From the NCBI RefSeq assembly GCF_000504245.1, contig NZ_KI632509.1, positions 3,809,502 through 3,873,501 on the forward strand: a stretch of 64,000 nucleotides of DNA, written 5' to 3'. Positions 21,623-30,543 of this stretch are shown piece by piece. Below the pieces are notes generated by a model. The model ran no database searches. It saw only the letters and a list, made by a program, of their open reading frames with translations, and was not told the DNA's origin. Source of the stretch: Haloechinothrix halophila YIM 93223 (GTDB lineage Bacteria; Actinomycetota; Actinomycetes; Mycobacteriales; Pseudonocardiaceae). The translations under genes were made by a program, and so were the position numbers. How positions within the stretch are numbered: position 1 is the first letter of the stretch; every line of letters starts with the position of its first letter.

Positions 21623-22048
21623 TCAGGCCAGGTCGTGCGGGATGAGATGGGTCAGCGCGTCGTCGACGTCGACCCACAGGTGCTCGTTGCCGGGCAGCAC
21701 GACGTCATAGGTGCGGTCGAGGAAGTCGGCCAGTTCCTGCGCTGAGGCCTCGAACATCGCGTGCCCCGACGGCGAGTTCAGCTCGACGAGCACCGATTCG
21801 GGATCCTCAACGGAAGGCCGGATGCGGACGTCACCGTCGCCGGCGTCGGCGAGAAGGCCGTCAGCGAGCAGGTCCCGGGCGTAAACCCATTCGACCCAGC
21901 CCGCGCGTCCAGTGCGGAACGCGGCGACCACCGCGTACGGGTCTCGCGTGTCGTATCGCAACTCGACCTTCACCGGAACGGCGGGCGTCCGAGGTGCCAG
22001 CAAGTCGAATACCGCGGTCGAGCGGAGCGTCACGTGGTCGTTGCGCAT
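21623..22048 (-). CDS. ssgB: SsgA/SsgB-family sporulation and cell-division regulator
   Basis: A 141-residue protein of the actinomycete-specific SsgA-like family. The diagnostic block VELRYDTRDPYAVVAAFRTG, then VEWVYARDLLADGLL, GDVRIRPS and a C-terminal LDRTYDVVLPGNEH matches SsgB-like proteins throughout. SsgB in Streptomyces positions FtsZ at sporulation septa; paralogues have related roles in wall remodelling. The ATG at 22048 begins MRNDHVTLRSTAV. It is monocistronic. The symbol is a family-level choice, since several paralogues occur per genome. Confidence 0.85.
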   Translation of the reverse strand: MRNDHVTLRSTAVFDLLAPRTPAVPVKVELRYDTRDPYAVVAAFRTGRAGWVEWVYARDLLADGLLADAGDGDVRIRPSVEDPESVLVELNSPSGHAMFEASAQELADFLDRTYDVVLPGNEHLWVDVDDALTHLIPHDLA

Positions 22049-22397
22049 CGTCCTACCCTTCGTCTCCCTTCCCCGGCCAACTAACGACCGAGCATTCCAG
22101 GTGTGACGCCATAGCCTGCGAGGTGGCCCCTGTTGTTGTCGCAGATCACCCAGATGGCGTCATCAAGGTCCTGGCGGTTCCCCCTTACATACTGGACGGT
22201 AATAATCGCGCACAACAGTGGGTTCCCGCTAATGCCGGAAGACGAACGTCACATGGACGTTATAGTCGCCAACACCATCCGTCCGGCTGACCACCGAGTT
22301 GTTCACAGGGTGTCGAGATCACTGCTTGGCGTGATCACCGGAATGGACCCGTGTGTGAGCGGCGTTGAGCGGTCCGGTAGAGTTTTGATCGTTCCCG
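22049..22397. other. Intergenic region, ssgB and tRNA-Val promoters
   Basis: Contains the upstream region of the ssgB-like gene (minus) and of tRNA-Val(CAC) (plus). Open frames across it are not protein-like. I see no further element. Confidence 0.5.
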
Positions 22398-22469
22398 GCG
22401 CGATTAGCTCAGCGGGAGAGCGCTTCGTTCACACCGAAGAGGTCACTGGTTCGATCCCAGTATCGCGCA
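22398..22469 (+). tRNA. tRNA-Val (CAC), putative attL of an island
   Basis: A complete plus-strand cloverleaf: GCGCGAT/ATCGCGC acceptor, D-arm TTAGCTCAGCGGGAGAGC, anticodon arm CTTCG-TTCACAC-CGAAG (anticodon CAC), T-arm GGTTCGATCC; the encoded 3' end reads ACC then G, so CCA is incomplete. Nucleotides 22428-22471 recur with three mismatches at 32667-32710. Confidence 0.95.
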
Positions 22470-22717
22470 CCGAGGTCAGGCCGTAGACCCTGCCAGCTCT
22501 GACGTCTGTGCGGGTGACAAACTGAGTGACTAACTCCGGCTCGTCGAGTGACAAGCGACTCCTTCGCTTCGCTGCGGAAAGACCTGGTCCCTCAACATCG
22601 CACCGTGCCGCTCACAGGACGCAGCTGATATCAGCAGACCTTCTTAGTCATCATTGCGCCCGCGTGTCCGACGATCCTGGAGATCTTCTCGAGCGGCACA
22701 CCGTCACAGCTTGTCGC
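22470..22717. other. Left end of the island, no gene seen
   Basis: Non-coding stretch between the tRNA and the transposase remnant. No integrase, excisionase or recognisable repeat was found. Confidence 0.5.
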
Positions 22718-23340
22718 TTAACCCCCACCTGGGAGTCGACCGCGCTGGAGCCGGTTGCGGGCCTGTCCGACTCCGAGGAGCTGCTTGGCTGCGGCGATGG
22801 CGGTCTCGATGGGCCAGCGGGCGGCGTAACGGGCCACAATCTCGGCTGCTGGGCTGTTCAGGTCGGTGGTGAACAGCGCCAGGTCGTACCCGTCGGCCCG
22901 GCCGGCCTCACGCACCAGCACCGTGCGGCCGGGTGCGTTGCCGAACGCGCCGTACCAGATCGAGTCGACGGCCGCGATCTCGATTGTGTCGCGGCGCCCG
23001 TAGCGAGAGACGGTCACCTGCTGCCAAGTCGCGGTCGTGGCGAGGTCGGCGGGTCTGCCGAGCCGGTGCCCCTGCAGCCGGGGCCGGCCGCGTGTGCCGG
23101 TGCGAGGCGGTTTCGGCCCGAACAGGGCGGCGTTGGACGGCAGCCGGGTGGTCCACGACGTGCCCGCCACCACGAGGGAGGTGCCGTGGTAGGCGGCGTC
23201 ACCGACGCCGTGAATCGTGCGGCCGTCGAACTGCTCGGCAAGGAGTTTCAGCATGTCGCCGGCCAACTGGACGGGCGAGGCGAGGCGCTGCCCTTGCCGC
23301 CCCACAGCCGCAGCAGCACCAGCAGGAGCGAGCCGGTCGA
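22718..23340 (-). pseudogene. Transposase fragment (DDE, IS701/IS4-like)
   Basis: About 200 residues of a DDE transposase catalytic core remain: VGDAAYHGTSLV (second catalytic Asp), KPPRTGTRGRPRLQGHRL, VDSIWYGAFGNAPGRTVLVR, and the glutamate block RYAARWPIETAIAAAKQLLG followed by VGQARNRLQR. The N-terminal part with the first catalytic Asp is missing and the C-terminus is cut short, so it cannot be active. No intact terminal inverted repeats are evident. Confidence 0.75.
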
Positions 23341-23385
23341 CCGGCCGGGACCGGCACCCTCGGCCCGTGCCCTGCCCGGCAGACG

Positions 23386-23793
23386 TCACCGACCGAGTTC
23401 CTCGAAGACCCGCTGAAGTTCAGCTGGCCGGTCGAGCATGGCCCAGCGTTCGGCGAGCTTGCCGTCGCGGAGCACGCATACATCAATGATCTGCACGCTG
23501 CGCTGGTGGTTGTTCAAGTCGAACGTGGCGGTGCCGAGGCCGACGACGTAGCCGGCGAGCACTTCGGCGTTGTGGTGCTCGATGGTCTGGCCACCGAGTT
23601 GCATCATCGCCGCGAACTGCTGCAGCACCGCGTCTCGCCCTTCGAGCACCGGCGGCATCCCCGTCACCCCGGGGATCGAGTGGAACACCACGTCGTCGGT
23701 GAGCTCGGCGGCAATCGCGTCGAGATCGCGGCGGTTGAACGCGTCATGGATGCGGCCGATGATTCCCGTGTCGGGCGGGGTCTGCGTGGTCAT
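23386..23793 (-). CDS. NTF2-like / SnoaL-fold protein
   Basis: A 135-residue protein with the cone-shaped alpha+beta NTF2-like pattern: IIGRIHDAFNRRDLDAIAAE, VFHSIPGVTGMPPVLEGRDA, QQFAAMMQLGGQTIEHHNAE and a C-terminal KLAERWAMLDRPAELQRVFE. Such proteins are polyketide cyclases, limonene-epoxide-hydrolase-like enzymes or ligand-binding proteins. ATG at 23793 has an AAGGAGG-type site (tcctcc on the plus strand). It is divergent from the large regulator at 23942. Substrate unknown. Confidence 0.75.
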   Translation of the reverse strand: MTTQTPPDTGIIGRIHDAFNRRDLDAIAAELTDDVVFHSIPGVTGMPPVLEGRDAVLQQFAAMMQLGGQTIEHHNAEVLAGYVVGLGTATFDLNNHQRSVQIIDVCVLRDGKLAERWAMLDRPAELQRVFEELGR

Positions 23794-23941
23794 CGTGATC
23801 CTCCTTGGTTGCGGGGATGGCGGGGCGTCTGGGACCTACGGTGGCTCAATGGTGTTGGAGCAGTGTTGATGCCGTGTTGACGTTGCGTGCACGGGGCGCG
23901 ATGCTCAGTGCGACAGACGGCGGGCACCCGGGGGGTGAGCA

Positions 23942-26900
23942 ATGCTGGTCCGAGTGCTCGGGTCGATCGAGGTCAGGTCGTCGCCGGAGCAACCGTGGGT
24001 CCAGCCCACTCCGCAGCAGCGGCTGGTCCTGGCGTTACTGGTGGCGCAGGCGGGCCGGCCATGCAGCACCGACCGGCTCGTGCACGCATTGTGGGGCGAG
24101 CACGCCACCGACCGCGCGCCCCGGCTCGCGCAGGGGCTCGTGTCACGCTTGCGGTGCCTGCTCGAGCCAACCGACAGCCACAACACCAGGCTGTTGAGCG
24201 TGCCGGGCGGGTGGACGCTCGCGGTTGCGCCCGAGGAGGTCGATGCGACGCGCTTCGAACAACTCGCGCAGGCAGCAGCCGAGCTACTTGAGCAGCGTGA
24301 CAACGCCGCGGCCGGCCGGAAGTTGCGGGAGGCCGCGAGCCTGTGGCGGGGCAGGCCATTCGGGGAGCTGGCCGACCGGCCGCACCTCGTTGGGGACACC
24401 GTGCGGCTTGAGGAGCAGTGGCTATTGGTGCGTGAGCGCCTGCTGCGGCTGCGACTCGACACCGGAGAGCACGCCGAGGTCGTTGGCGTGTTACAGGAGC
24501 TCGTGGCGGAGCAGCCGCTGCGTGAACGCTTGTGGGCGTTGCTGATGGAGGCGCTCTACGCATCGGGCAGGCAGGCTGATGCACTGGCGGCGTACCAGCG
24601 ACTGCGTGAACAGCTCGTCGACGAGCTCGGTGCGGAGCCGAGTCCCGAGCTGCAGGCGCTGCATGCGGCGATCTTGCGTCACGAGTTACCGGTGAGTGCT
24701 CCTGTGCCCGCCGTCGTGTCATCTCGGCGGCGCCACGAGCCCGCCTCCTCGTGGCCGTGTCGTCGCGACCTGCGTCTCGTGGAGCGCGCACGCGAACTTA
24801 GCTCACTGCGGGCTGCGCTGGCGACATCCCGCGAAGGTCGGCGACAGGTCGTGCTCGTTGCCGGTGAGCCTGGGTCGGGTAAGACCCGCCTGGTTGCCGA
24901 GCTCGCCTGCGCTGCTTCCGCCGAGGACGTTACGGTGCTGGTGGGCCGCTGCGTTGACGCGGCGGCGGCGCCGTATCAACCGTTCGTGGAGGCGCTGCGC
25001 GCGGACGCCGGGGCGACACCGGACAGCGGGCTCGATGCGCGACTCGGCGTACGTCCTGGCGAGCTCGCACGACTGGTTCCCGAGCTCGCCGAGCGCACCG
25101 GACAGTGCCCATCACCGGACTCCACCAGAGCGGAGCTCGATCGGCACCGCCTGTTTGACGCGGTGGCTGGGTGGCTCGAGGCGGCCGCAACACCGGGACC
25201 GCTGCTGCTCGTTCTGGAGGACCTGCATGTGGCGACCCGACCCACCCTGCAGCTGCTCCGGCACATTCTCAACGCCACAGCTGGTGCCGCGCTTGTGGTC
25301 GTCGCGACTTACCGGGACACCACCGAGGAGCGTTCCGGCGAGTTCACTGACACACTCGCGGAGTTGGCAACCCATCCTGACGTCACACGTCTGGAGCTCG
25401 GCGGGTTGACCGCTGATGGCGTGGCGCAGTTGGTCGAGGACACCATCGGCGCCGACGCCCGGCTGGCATCGGAGTTGCATGCGGTCACCACGGGCAACCC
25501 GCTGTTCGTGCAGGAGCTGCTCGCCGGGCTGCGTTCGGGCGCGATCACCGGACTCACCCAGCTGCGCGACCCTGACTCGGTGCCGTGGACGCTGCGGCAG
25601 CTGACCGATGCTCGTGTGCAGCGGCTGGCGCCGGCGACCGTACGGTTGCTGGAGCAAGCGGCGGTGGCCGGTGCGACCTTCCCGTTCGGGCCCGTCGCAG
25701 AGGCAGCCATGGTGGCCGAGGATGCCGCGCTGGACGCGCTGGACGAGGCCATCCGGGCGCGGCTGGTGACGGCGGTCGAGCCGCGCCACGACCGGTATTC
25801 CTTCAGCCATGCGCTGATGCGCTCCGCGCTGCTCGGCCGGGTCAGCCCGAGCAGGCGGATGCGACTCCACGCGCAGCTGGCTACGGCCCTGGAGCAGCAT
25901 CACGCCGGCGACCTCGACCGGGTTCTCGGCGAGCTCGCCTACCACCACGGTCAGGCCGGACCTGCCGGGAACCCGGCGAAGGCGAGACGGTTCGCCCGAT
26001 CCGCAGGCGACGTCGCGCTCTCCCAGCTCGCCTATGACGAAGCCGCGGCCTGCTACGAGCAGGCGCTCGATCTGTTCGACCCCGCCGACCGCGACCGGCC
26101 GGTGGTCGAACAGCGCTGTGACCTGCTGATCGCACTCGGCGACGCCCAGCAGCGCGCAGGTCCCGGCGTGCACAGCATCACCCTGCGTGCGGCGCTCAAC
26201 CTCGCTGTCGAGCTCGGCGACCCCGAGCGCGCCGCCCGTGCGGCGTGGGCGCACAATCGCGGGTTCCCCGGCCATCTGTCCAGCGTCGACGGCGAGCGCG
26301 TGGCAGTGCTGGAACGGGCGCTCGACGTCGTCGGCAGCGACGCGCCGGGGCCACGTGCCACGGTGCTCGCGGTGCTTGCCGGTGAGCTCGCGTTCGCCAG
26401 CGACCGCGCGTGGCCGCGGCGCTTGAGCGACGAGGCACTCGCCCTGGCCCGGCGTGCCGACGACGCCGTACTTGCCCAGGTGCTGTCGTTGCGGCAGTTC
26501 ACGATCCAGGGTCCGGACACGGTGGCTGAGCGTCTGGCGGCCACCGGCGAGCTCGTCCAGCTCGCTGACCGGCTCGACGATGCCAACCTGCAGGTGTTCG
26601 CTCGCTGGTGGCGAGCGGTGGCGGCACTCGAGGCCGGTGACCGCGCTGAGGTCGATGCGCGCGTTCCCGAGGCCTGCCGGCTCGCCGACGAGCTCGGTGA
26701 GCCGTTCATGATGTGTGCGAGCCGCATGCTCGCCGCCAATCGGGAGCTCGCGTGGGGCGAGCTCGATAACGTCGCCAAGCTCGCAGACCGCTACCGCGAG
26801 TTCGGCAGGCTCGCCGACGCCGCCGACATCGACGGGCCCTACTTGTTCCACCACCTGTGGCTGCATCGTGAACGCGGCGATCTCGCCGAGGCGCTGCCCC

Positions 26901-27478
26901 ACCTCGAGGAGCTGTACGCTCGCTTCGCCGACCGCCCTCACGCGCAGGCGATGATGGCCCGATCGTGGTGGGAAGTTGGCAGCAGCCAGCAGGCCCTCGC
27001 GGTCCTCGACCGCTTCGCGGCGGATAGCTTCGGCAGCGTCCCGATCACCATGATGTGGCTGCAAACCTTGTGCCCGCTCGCCGAGGTCGCGGCAGCCGCC
27101 GGTCGCGCCGCCGATGCCCGGGTCTTGCTCGACCAGCTCGCTCCGCACGCGGAGCAGCTGGCCGCCGATCCCGCGCTGTGCGGCGGGTCGGTGGCGCACT
27201 ACTGCGGCCTGCTGGCCACCACGCTGGCCGATTGGGGACGCGCCGAGGACTACCTCGAGCTGGCCACCCGCACTCAGGAGCGTCTCGGCGCCGCCAGGTG
27301 GGTCAACCGCAGCCGACTCGCCCATGCCCAGCTGCTACTCGCCCGCGGCGATCCCGGTGATCGCGACGCCGCCGACGATCTCCTCCGCGCCACCGGGGCC
27401 TGCGCACGCAGCGAGGGCCAGATGGCGCTCACGCGCACCTGCGACGATCTGCGCCTCGCAGGCGCGAGCCGCGGATAG
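23942..27478 (+). CDS. Large BTAD/AAA-ATPase transcriptional regulator
   Basis: A 1178-residue regulator. Residues 1-95 are a SARP-like winged helix (MLVRVLGSIEVRSS, then VPGGWTLAVAP), residues 96-240 a BTAD domain (QPLRERLWALLMEALYASGR), then an AAA/MalT-like ATPase with P-loop VAGEPGSGKTRLVAELA near 305 and LLLVLEDLH near 425, and a long helical repeat region. It lacks a C-terminal LuxR domain. Start ATG at 23942 follows a GGGGGGTG ribosome site. Divergently placed to the NTF2-like gene, which it may control. Ligand and targets unknown. Confidence 0.85.
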   Translation: MLVRVLGSIEVRSSPEQPWVQPTPQQRLVLALLVAQAGRPCSTDRLVHALWGEHATDRAPRLAQGLVSRLRCLLEPTDSHNTRLLSVPGGWTLAVAPEEVDATRFEQLAQAAAELLEQRDNAAAGRKLREAASLWRGRPFGELADRPHLVGDTVRLEEQWLLVRERLLRLRLDTGEHAEVVGVLQELVAEQPLRERLWALLMEALYASGRQADALAAYQRLREQLVDELGAEPSPELQALHAAILRHELPVSAPVPAVVSSRRRHEPASSWPCRRDLRLVERARELSSLRAALATSREGRRQVVLVAGEPGSGKTRLVAELACAASAEDVTVLVGRCVDAAAAPYQPFVEALRADAGATPDSGLDARLGVRPGELARLVPELAERTGQCPSPDSTRAELDRHRLFDAVAGWLEAAATPGPLLLVLEDLHVATRPTLQLLRHILNATAGAALVVVATYRDTTEERSGEFTDTLAELATHPDVTRLELGGLTADGVAQLVEDTIGADARLASELHAVTTGNPLFVQELLAGLRSGAITGLTQLRDPDSVPWTLRQLTDARVQRLAPATVRLLEQAAVAGATFPFGPVAEAAMVAEDAALDALDEAIRARLVTAVEPRHDRYSFSHALMRSALLGRVSPSRRMRLHAQLATALEQHHAGDLDRVLGELAYHHGQAGPAGNPAKARRFARSAGDVALSQLAYDEAAACYEQALDLFDPADRDRPVVEQRCDLLIALGDAQQRAGPGVHSITLRAALNLAVELGDPERAARAAWAHNRGFPGHLSSVDGERVAVLERALDVVGSDAPGPRATVLAVLAGELAFASDRAWPRRLSDEALALARRADDAVLAQVLSLRQFTIQGPDTVAERLAATGELVQLADRLDDANLQVFARWWRAVAALEAGDRAEVDARVPEACRLADELGEPFMMCASRMLAANRELAWGELDNVAKLADRYREFGRLADAADIDGPYLFHHLWLHRERGDLAEALPHLEELYARFADRPHAQAMMARSWWEVGSSQQALAVLDRFAADSFGSVPITMMWLQTLCPLAEVAAAAGRAADARVLLDQLAPHAEQLAADPALCGGSVAHYCGLLATTLADWGRAEDYLELATRTQERLGAARWVNRSRLAHAQLLLARGDPGDRDAADDLLRATGACARSEGQMALTRTCDDLRLAGASRG

Positions 27479-27503
27479 GTGCGACCACACCCTGCCCGCG
27501 TTC

Positions 27504-27926
27504 TTATCGGTCCGCCATGGCACGTGACAGGCGCTCGCGGCCTTCGATAAACGCGTCGGCAGACCGTGAGCCGGTCGCCGTAGCGACCAGATCGCAGGAG
27601 AGCACAATGTCACGCGAGCAGTACCCCAACACTGGCAGGGACCGCGCCGCATCGGCTGCCGCGACCGTGCCGCCAGGCACCGCATCGGCCTCGGGTACCG
27701 GCAGCCCGGCAACCTCGAACGTCGCCTCGCCCTCGATGACCAGCGGCACGCGGCTGGTGGCCAGCACGCACAGCCGCGGACACGCCGACGACAACTCGCC
27801 GACCAGCTCCGCGCACACCTCCACCACGTGCTCGCAATTATCGAGTACCACCAGCAGATGCCGGTTATGAAGCTGCTCGGCGAGCGTGGCGGTCAGCGCC
27901 TGTTCGGGTCGTTCGTGGATGCCCAA
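27504..27926 (-). pseudogene. Remnant of a LuxR/AfsR-type regulatory ATPase
   Basis: The part RPEQALTATLAEQLHNRHLL then VVLDNCEHVVEVCAELVGEL, CPRLCVLATSRVPLVIEGEA and FEVAGLPVPEAD matches the Walker B to sensor region of NB-ARC/LuxR-family regulators. Upstream P-loop and downstream helical and output domains are absent, and the C-terminal part becomes unrelated. In-frame similarity extends a few codons upstream of the TTG at 27926 without a better start. It is an internal fragment of a regulator gene, squeezed between two intact regulators. Confidence 0.7.
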
Positions 27927-27967
27927 CGAAGCAACAGGTCCGTTATGACCGAACTGGTACCGTTGTC

Positions 27968-29551
27968 GTGGTGCTGTACTTCGGCGACTGCGTGCTTGAC
28001 CGCGGCCGTTTCGAGCTCAGGCGGGCCGGAGAGGTCGTGCCGATCGAGCCGCGCGCCCTGCGGGTTCTGCTGCACCTGATCGATCATCGTGATCGGGCGG
28101 TGCCGAAGGAAGAGTTGCTCGACTCGGTGTGGGGTAGCCGGTTCGTCAGCGAGTCCGCGCTGTCCGCGCAGATCAAGGGCGCGCGACGGGCGATCGGTGA
28201 CACCGGGCGTGGTCAGCGCATGGTAAAGACCGTGCACGGGCAGGGGTACATGTTCGTCGCACCCGTGTCCGACGAGGCTGCCGCCCAGGACACAGACCCA
28301 TCAGCGCCAGAGGGCCCCGACCACACAACTGTCGCCGCGTCCGCGGCGCGCGATCGGCCCGTGGTGGCCGTCCTGCCCTTCACCAACCTCACACCAGCGA
28401 CCGGACACCGTCACGTGGCCCGGGGGCTCACCCACGACGTGATCGCCGCTTTGTCGAAACACCGGTGGCTGCGGGTGCTGACCGCGGCGGCGACGGCGGG
28501 GCTCAGTGACGATCCCGATGTCGTCCAGCGGCTCCACGACGAACTCGGCGCCCGCTACGCGGTGGACGGAACGATCCGCCTCGACGGGCAGCGACTACGG
28601 GTCACCGCGAGCCTCACCGACACGGCCGCCGGTGTCTGCCTGTGGGCGGATCGCTTCGATCGCGAGTTCAAGGATTTGTTCGACGTCCTCGACGAGCTGA
28701 CCGACATGATCGTGGCGACCGTCGAACCCGAGCTCGGCTATGCCGAACGCGGCCGAAGCAGCAGAACGCCGCGGCCTGACCTTCGGACGTGGGACCTGTT
28801 CCACCTGGGAGTTGATCGCTTCTTCCGGTTCACCAGCGAGGGCAACCATCAAGCCCAGCGCATGCTGCACCGGTGCCGGGAACTGGACCCCGACTTTCCC
28901 GACGCGCACGCCTGGTGGGCCTATGCCGTCGTACTAGGGATGGTCTACTGGGACACCGACCCCAAGCCGGACCTGCTCGACAACGCCCTCGACGCCACCA
29001 GGATCGCGCTACGGGCTGATGACCAGAACGCGCTATTCCACGTGTTGTATGGCCGGGTCCAGCTCGCCCGCCGGGAGTACCAGGCAGCGCTACGCGCGAA
29101 CGCGCGTGCCATCGAGCTGAATCCCACCTTCGCAGCCGCGTACTGCGGGCTGGGTGATTCGCTGTGTTACGAGGGCCGCTACACCGAGGCGATCGCCCGG
29201 TTCGAACGCTCGGTGGCGCTCGGCGCGCACGACCCCCAGTTGTGGGCGTTCCTCACCTACGGCGCCTTGGCTCTGCTGTTCGCGCAGCGCTACGAGGAGG
29301 CGATCGACTGGACCGAGCAGGCCGCCTCCATCCCCAACTGCCAGTACTGGACGACGTCGCATCGGCTGGTCGCGTTGGCCCACGCAGGACACGCTCGGCA
29401 GGCGTCGGCCACGGTGCCCGCACTGCTCGAGCAGTGTCCGATGTTCTCGATCGACTACGCCGAACGCAAGCTGTTCTACCTGAAGCGGCCCGAGCAACGC
29501 GCCTTGTATCTCGACGGCCTGCACGCCGCGGGCGTGCCGGAGCAGTCGTAG
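27968..29551 (+). CDS. CadC-like winged-helix protein with TolB/TPR region
   Basis: A 527-residue protein with an OmpR-type winged helix at the N-terminus (FGDCVLDRGRFELRRAGEVV, KTVHGQGYMFVAPV near residue 95), then the region VAVLPFTNLTPATGHRHVAR and GARYAVDGTIRLDGQRLRV, as found in adenylate-cyclase-associated and CadC-type regulators, and C-terminal TPR repeats (ALRANARAIELNPTFAAAYC, YTEAIARFERSVALGA). No transmembrane segment, so unlike CadC it is cytoplasmic. A GTG at 27968 or the adjacent GTG 27971 is the start; no clear ribosome site is visible. Role probably transcriptional regulation. Confidence 0.82.
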   Translation: MVLYFGDCVLDRGRFELRRAGEVVPIEPRALRVLLHLIDHRDRAVPKEELLDSVWGSRFVSESALSAQIKGARRAIGDTGRGQRMVKTVHGQGYMFVAPVSDEAAAQDTDPSAPEGPDHTTVAASAARDRPVVAVLPFTNLTPATGHRHVARGLTHDVIAALSKHRWLRVLTAAATAGLSDDPDVVQRLHDELGARYAVDGTIRLDGQRLRVTASLTDTAAGVCLWADRFDREFKDLFDVLDELTDMIVATVEPELGYAERGRSSRTPRPDLRTWDLFHLGVDRFFRFTSEGNHQAQRMLHRCRELDPDFPDAHAWWAYAVVLGMVYWDTDPKPDLLDNALDATRIALRADDQNALFHVLYGRVQLARREYQAALRANARAIELNPTFAAAYCGLGDSLCYEGRYTEAIARFERSVALGAHDPQLWAFLTYGALALLFAQRYEEAIDWTEQAASIPNCQYWTTSHRLVALAHAGHARQASATVPALLEQCPMFSIDYAERKLFYLKRPEQRALYLDGLHAAGVPEQS

Positions 29552-29677
29552 GCGCTTCACCGAAACTCCCGGGTTTCTTCACGCGATCTCCAAGATTCGC
29601 GGCCAGCTGTCACGGAGTCTGAAACCGGTGTATCGCCAGAGGACGACTGGCGCCCGTGACCAGAAGGGACTGCGACG

Positions 29678-30490
29678 ATGACGACCACGCTCAGCTTCGA
29701 CGAGATCAAGCACAAACAACAGGCGACGTGGAATAGCGGGGACTACGGCAGGATCGCGTGGCTGACCGTGCCACTGGGAGACGCGCTGTGTGAAGCCGTC
29801 GACGTGCGGCCGGGGTCGCGCGTGCTTGACGTCGCCACGGGCACCGGGCACGTGGCGCTGGCGGCAGCGCGCCGGTTCTGCGAGGTCACCGGCATCGACT
29901 ACGTGCCATCACTCATTGAAACGGCGTCCACCCGGGCAGCGGCCGAAGACCTGTCCATGGATTTCCGGGAAGCCGACGCCGAGAACCTCCCGTTCCCCGA
30001 CGGCTCGTTCGACACCGTCCTCTCCGCGTTCGGGGTCATGTTCACCGCTGATCACCAGCGCGCCGCCGACGAACTGGTGCGGGTGTGCCGTTCCGGGGGC
30101 CACATCGGGCTGGCCAGTTGGACACCGACAGGGTTCGTCGGTCAGCTGCTGGCAACCGTAGGCAAGCACGCCGCCCCGCCACCGGGCACGCTGCCACCCG
30201 TCCGGTGGGGCAGCGAGGAGACGCTACGGGAGCTGTTCGGCGACCGCATCACGCGGCTGTCCTGCGACACCCGGACGCTGACGCTGCGATTCCTCTCGCC
30301 CGAGCACTTCGCCGACTTCTTCCTGACCCACTACGGGCCAACGCTGAAGGCGTCGCAGCGACTCGACGCCCAAGGCAACAAAGCCTTCCGGGCGGATCTC
30401 GTCGCACTCGCCGCCGACGAGAACCGAGTCACCGACGGCAGCCTCGTCTGCGACTGGGAGTACCTCACCGCCGTGGCCACCAAGGCCTGA
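29678..30490 (+). CDS. Class I SAM-dependent methyltransferase (UbiE/Methyltransf_11 type)
   Basis: A 270-residue enzyme with the SAM-binding motif I VLDVATGTGHVALAAA, acidic motif VTGIDYVPSL, EADAENLPFPDGSFDTVLSA and DELVRVCRSGGHIGLASWTP. Such enzymes methylate small molecules. ATG at 29678 follows gaagggactgcgacg (AAGGGAC). It stands alone on the island, downstream of the CadC-like gene by about 125 nt. Substrate unknown. Confidence 0.88.
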   Translation: MTTTLSFDEIKHKQQATWNSGDYGRIAWLTVPLGDALCEAVDVRPGSRVLDVATGTGHVALAAARRFCEVTGIDYVPSLIETASTRAAAEDLSMDFREADAENLPFPDGSFDTVLSAFGVMFTADHQRAADELVRVCRSGGHIGLASWTPTGFVGQLLATVGKHAAPPPGTLPPVRWGSEETLRELFGDRITRLSCDTRTLTLRFLSPEHFADFFLTHYGPTLKASQRLDAQGNKAFRADLVALAADENRVTDGSLVCDWEYLTAVATKA

Positions 30491-30543
30491 CCTCACACCG
30501 ACACCTGTGCGCTCCTGGCGCGGGCGCTCGACGCTAGCTGAGC

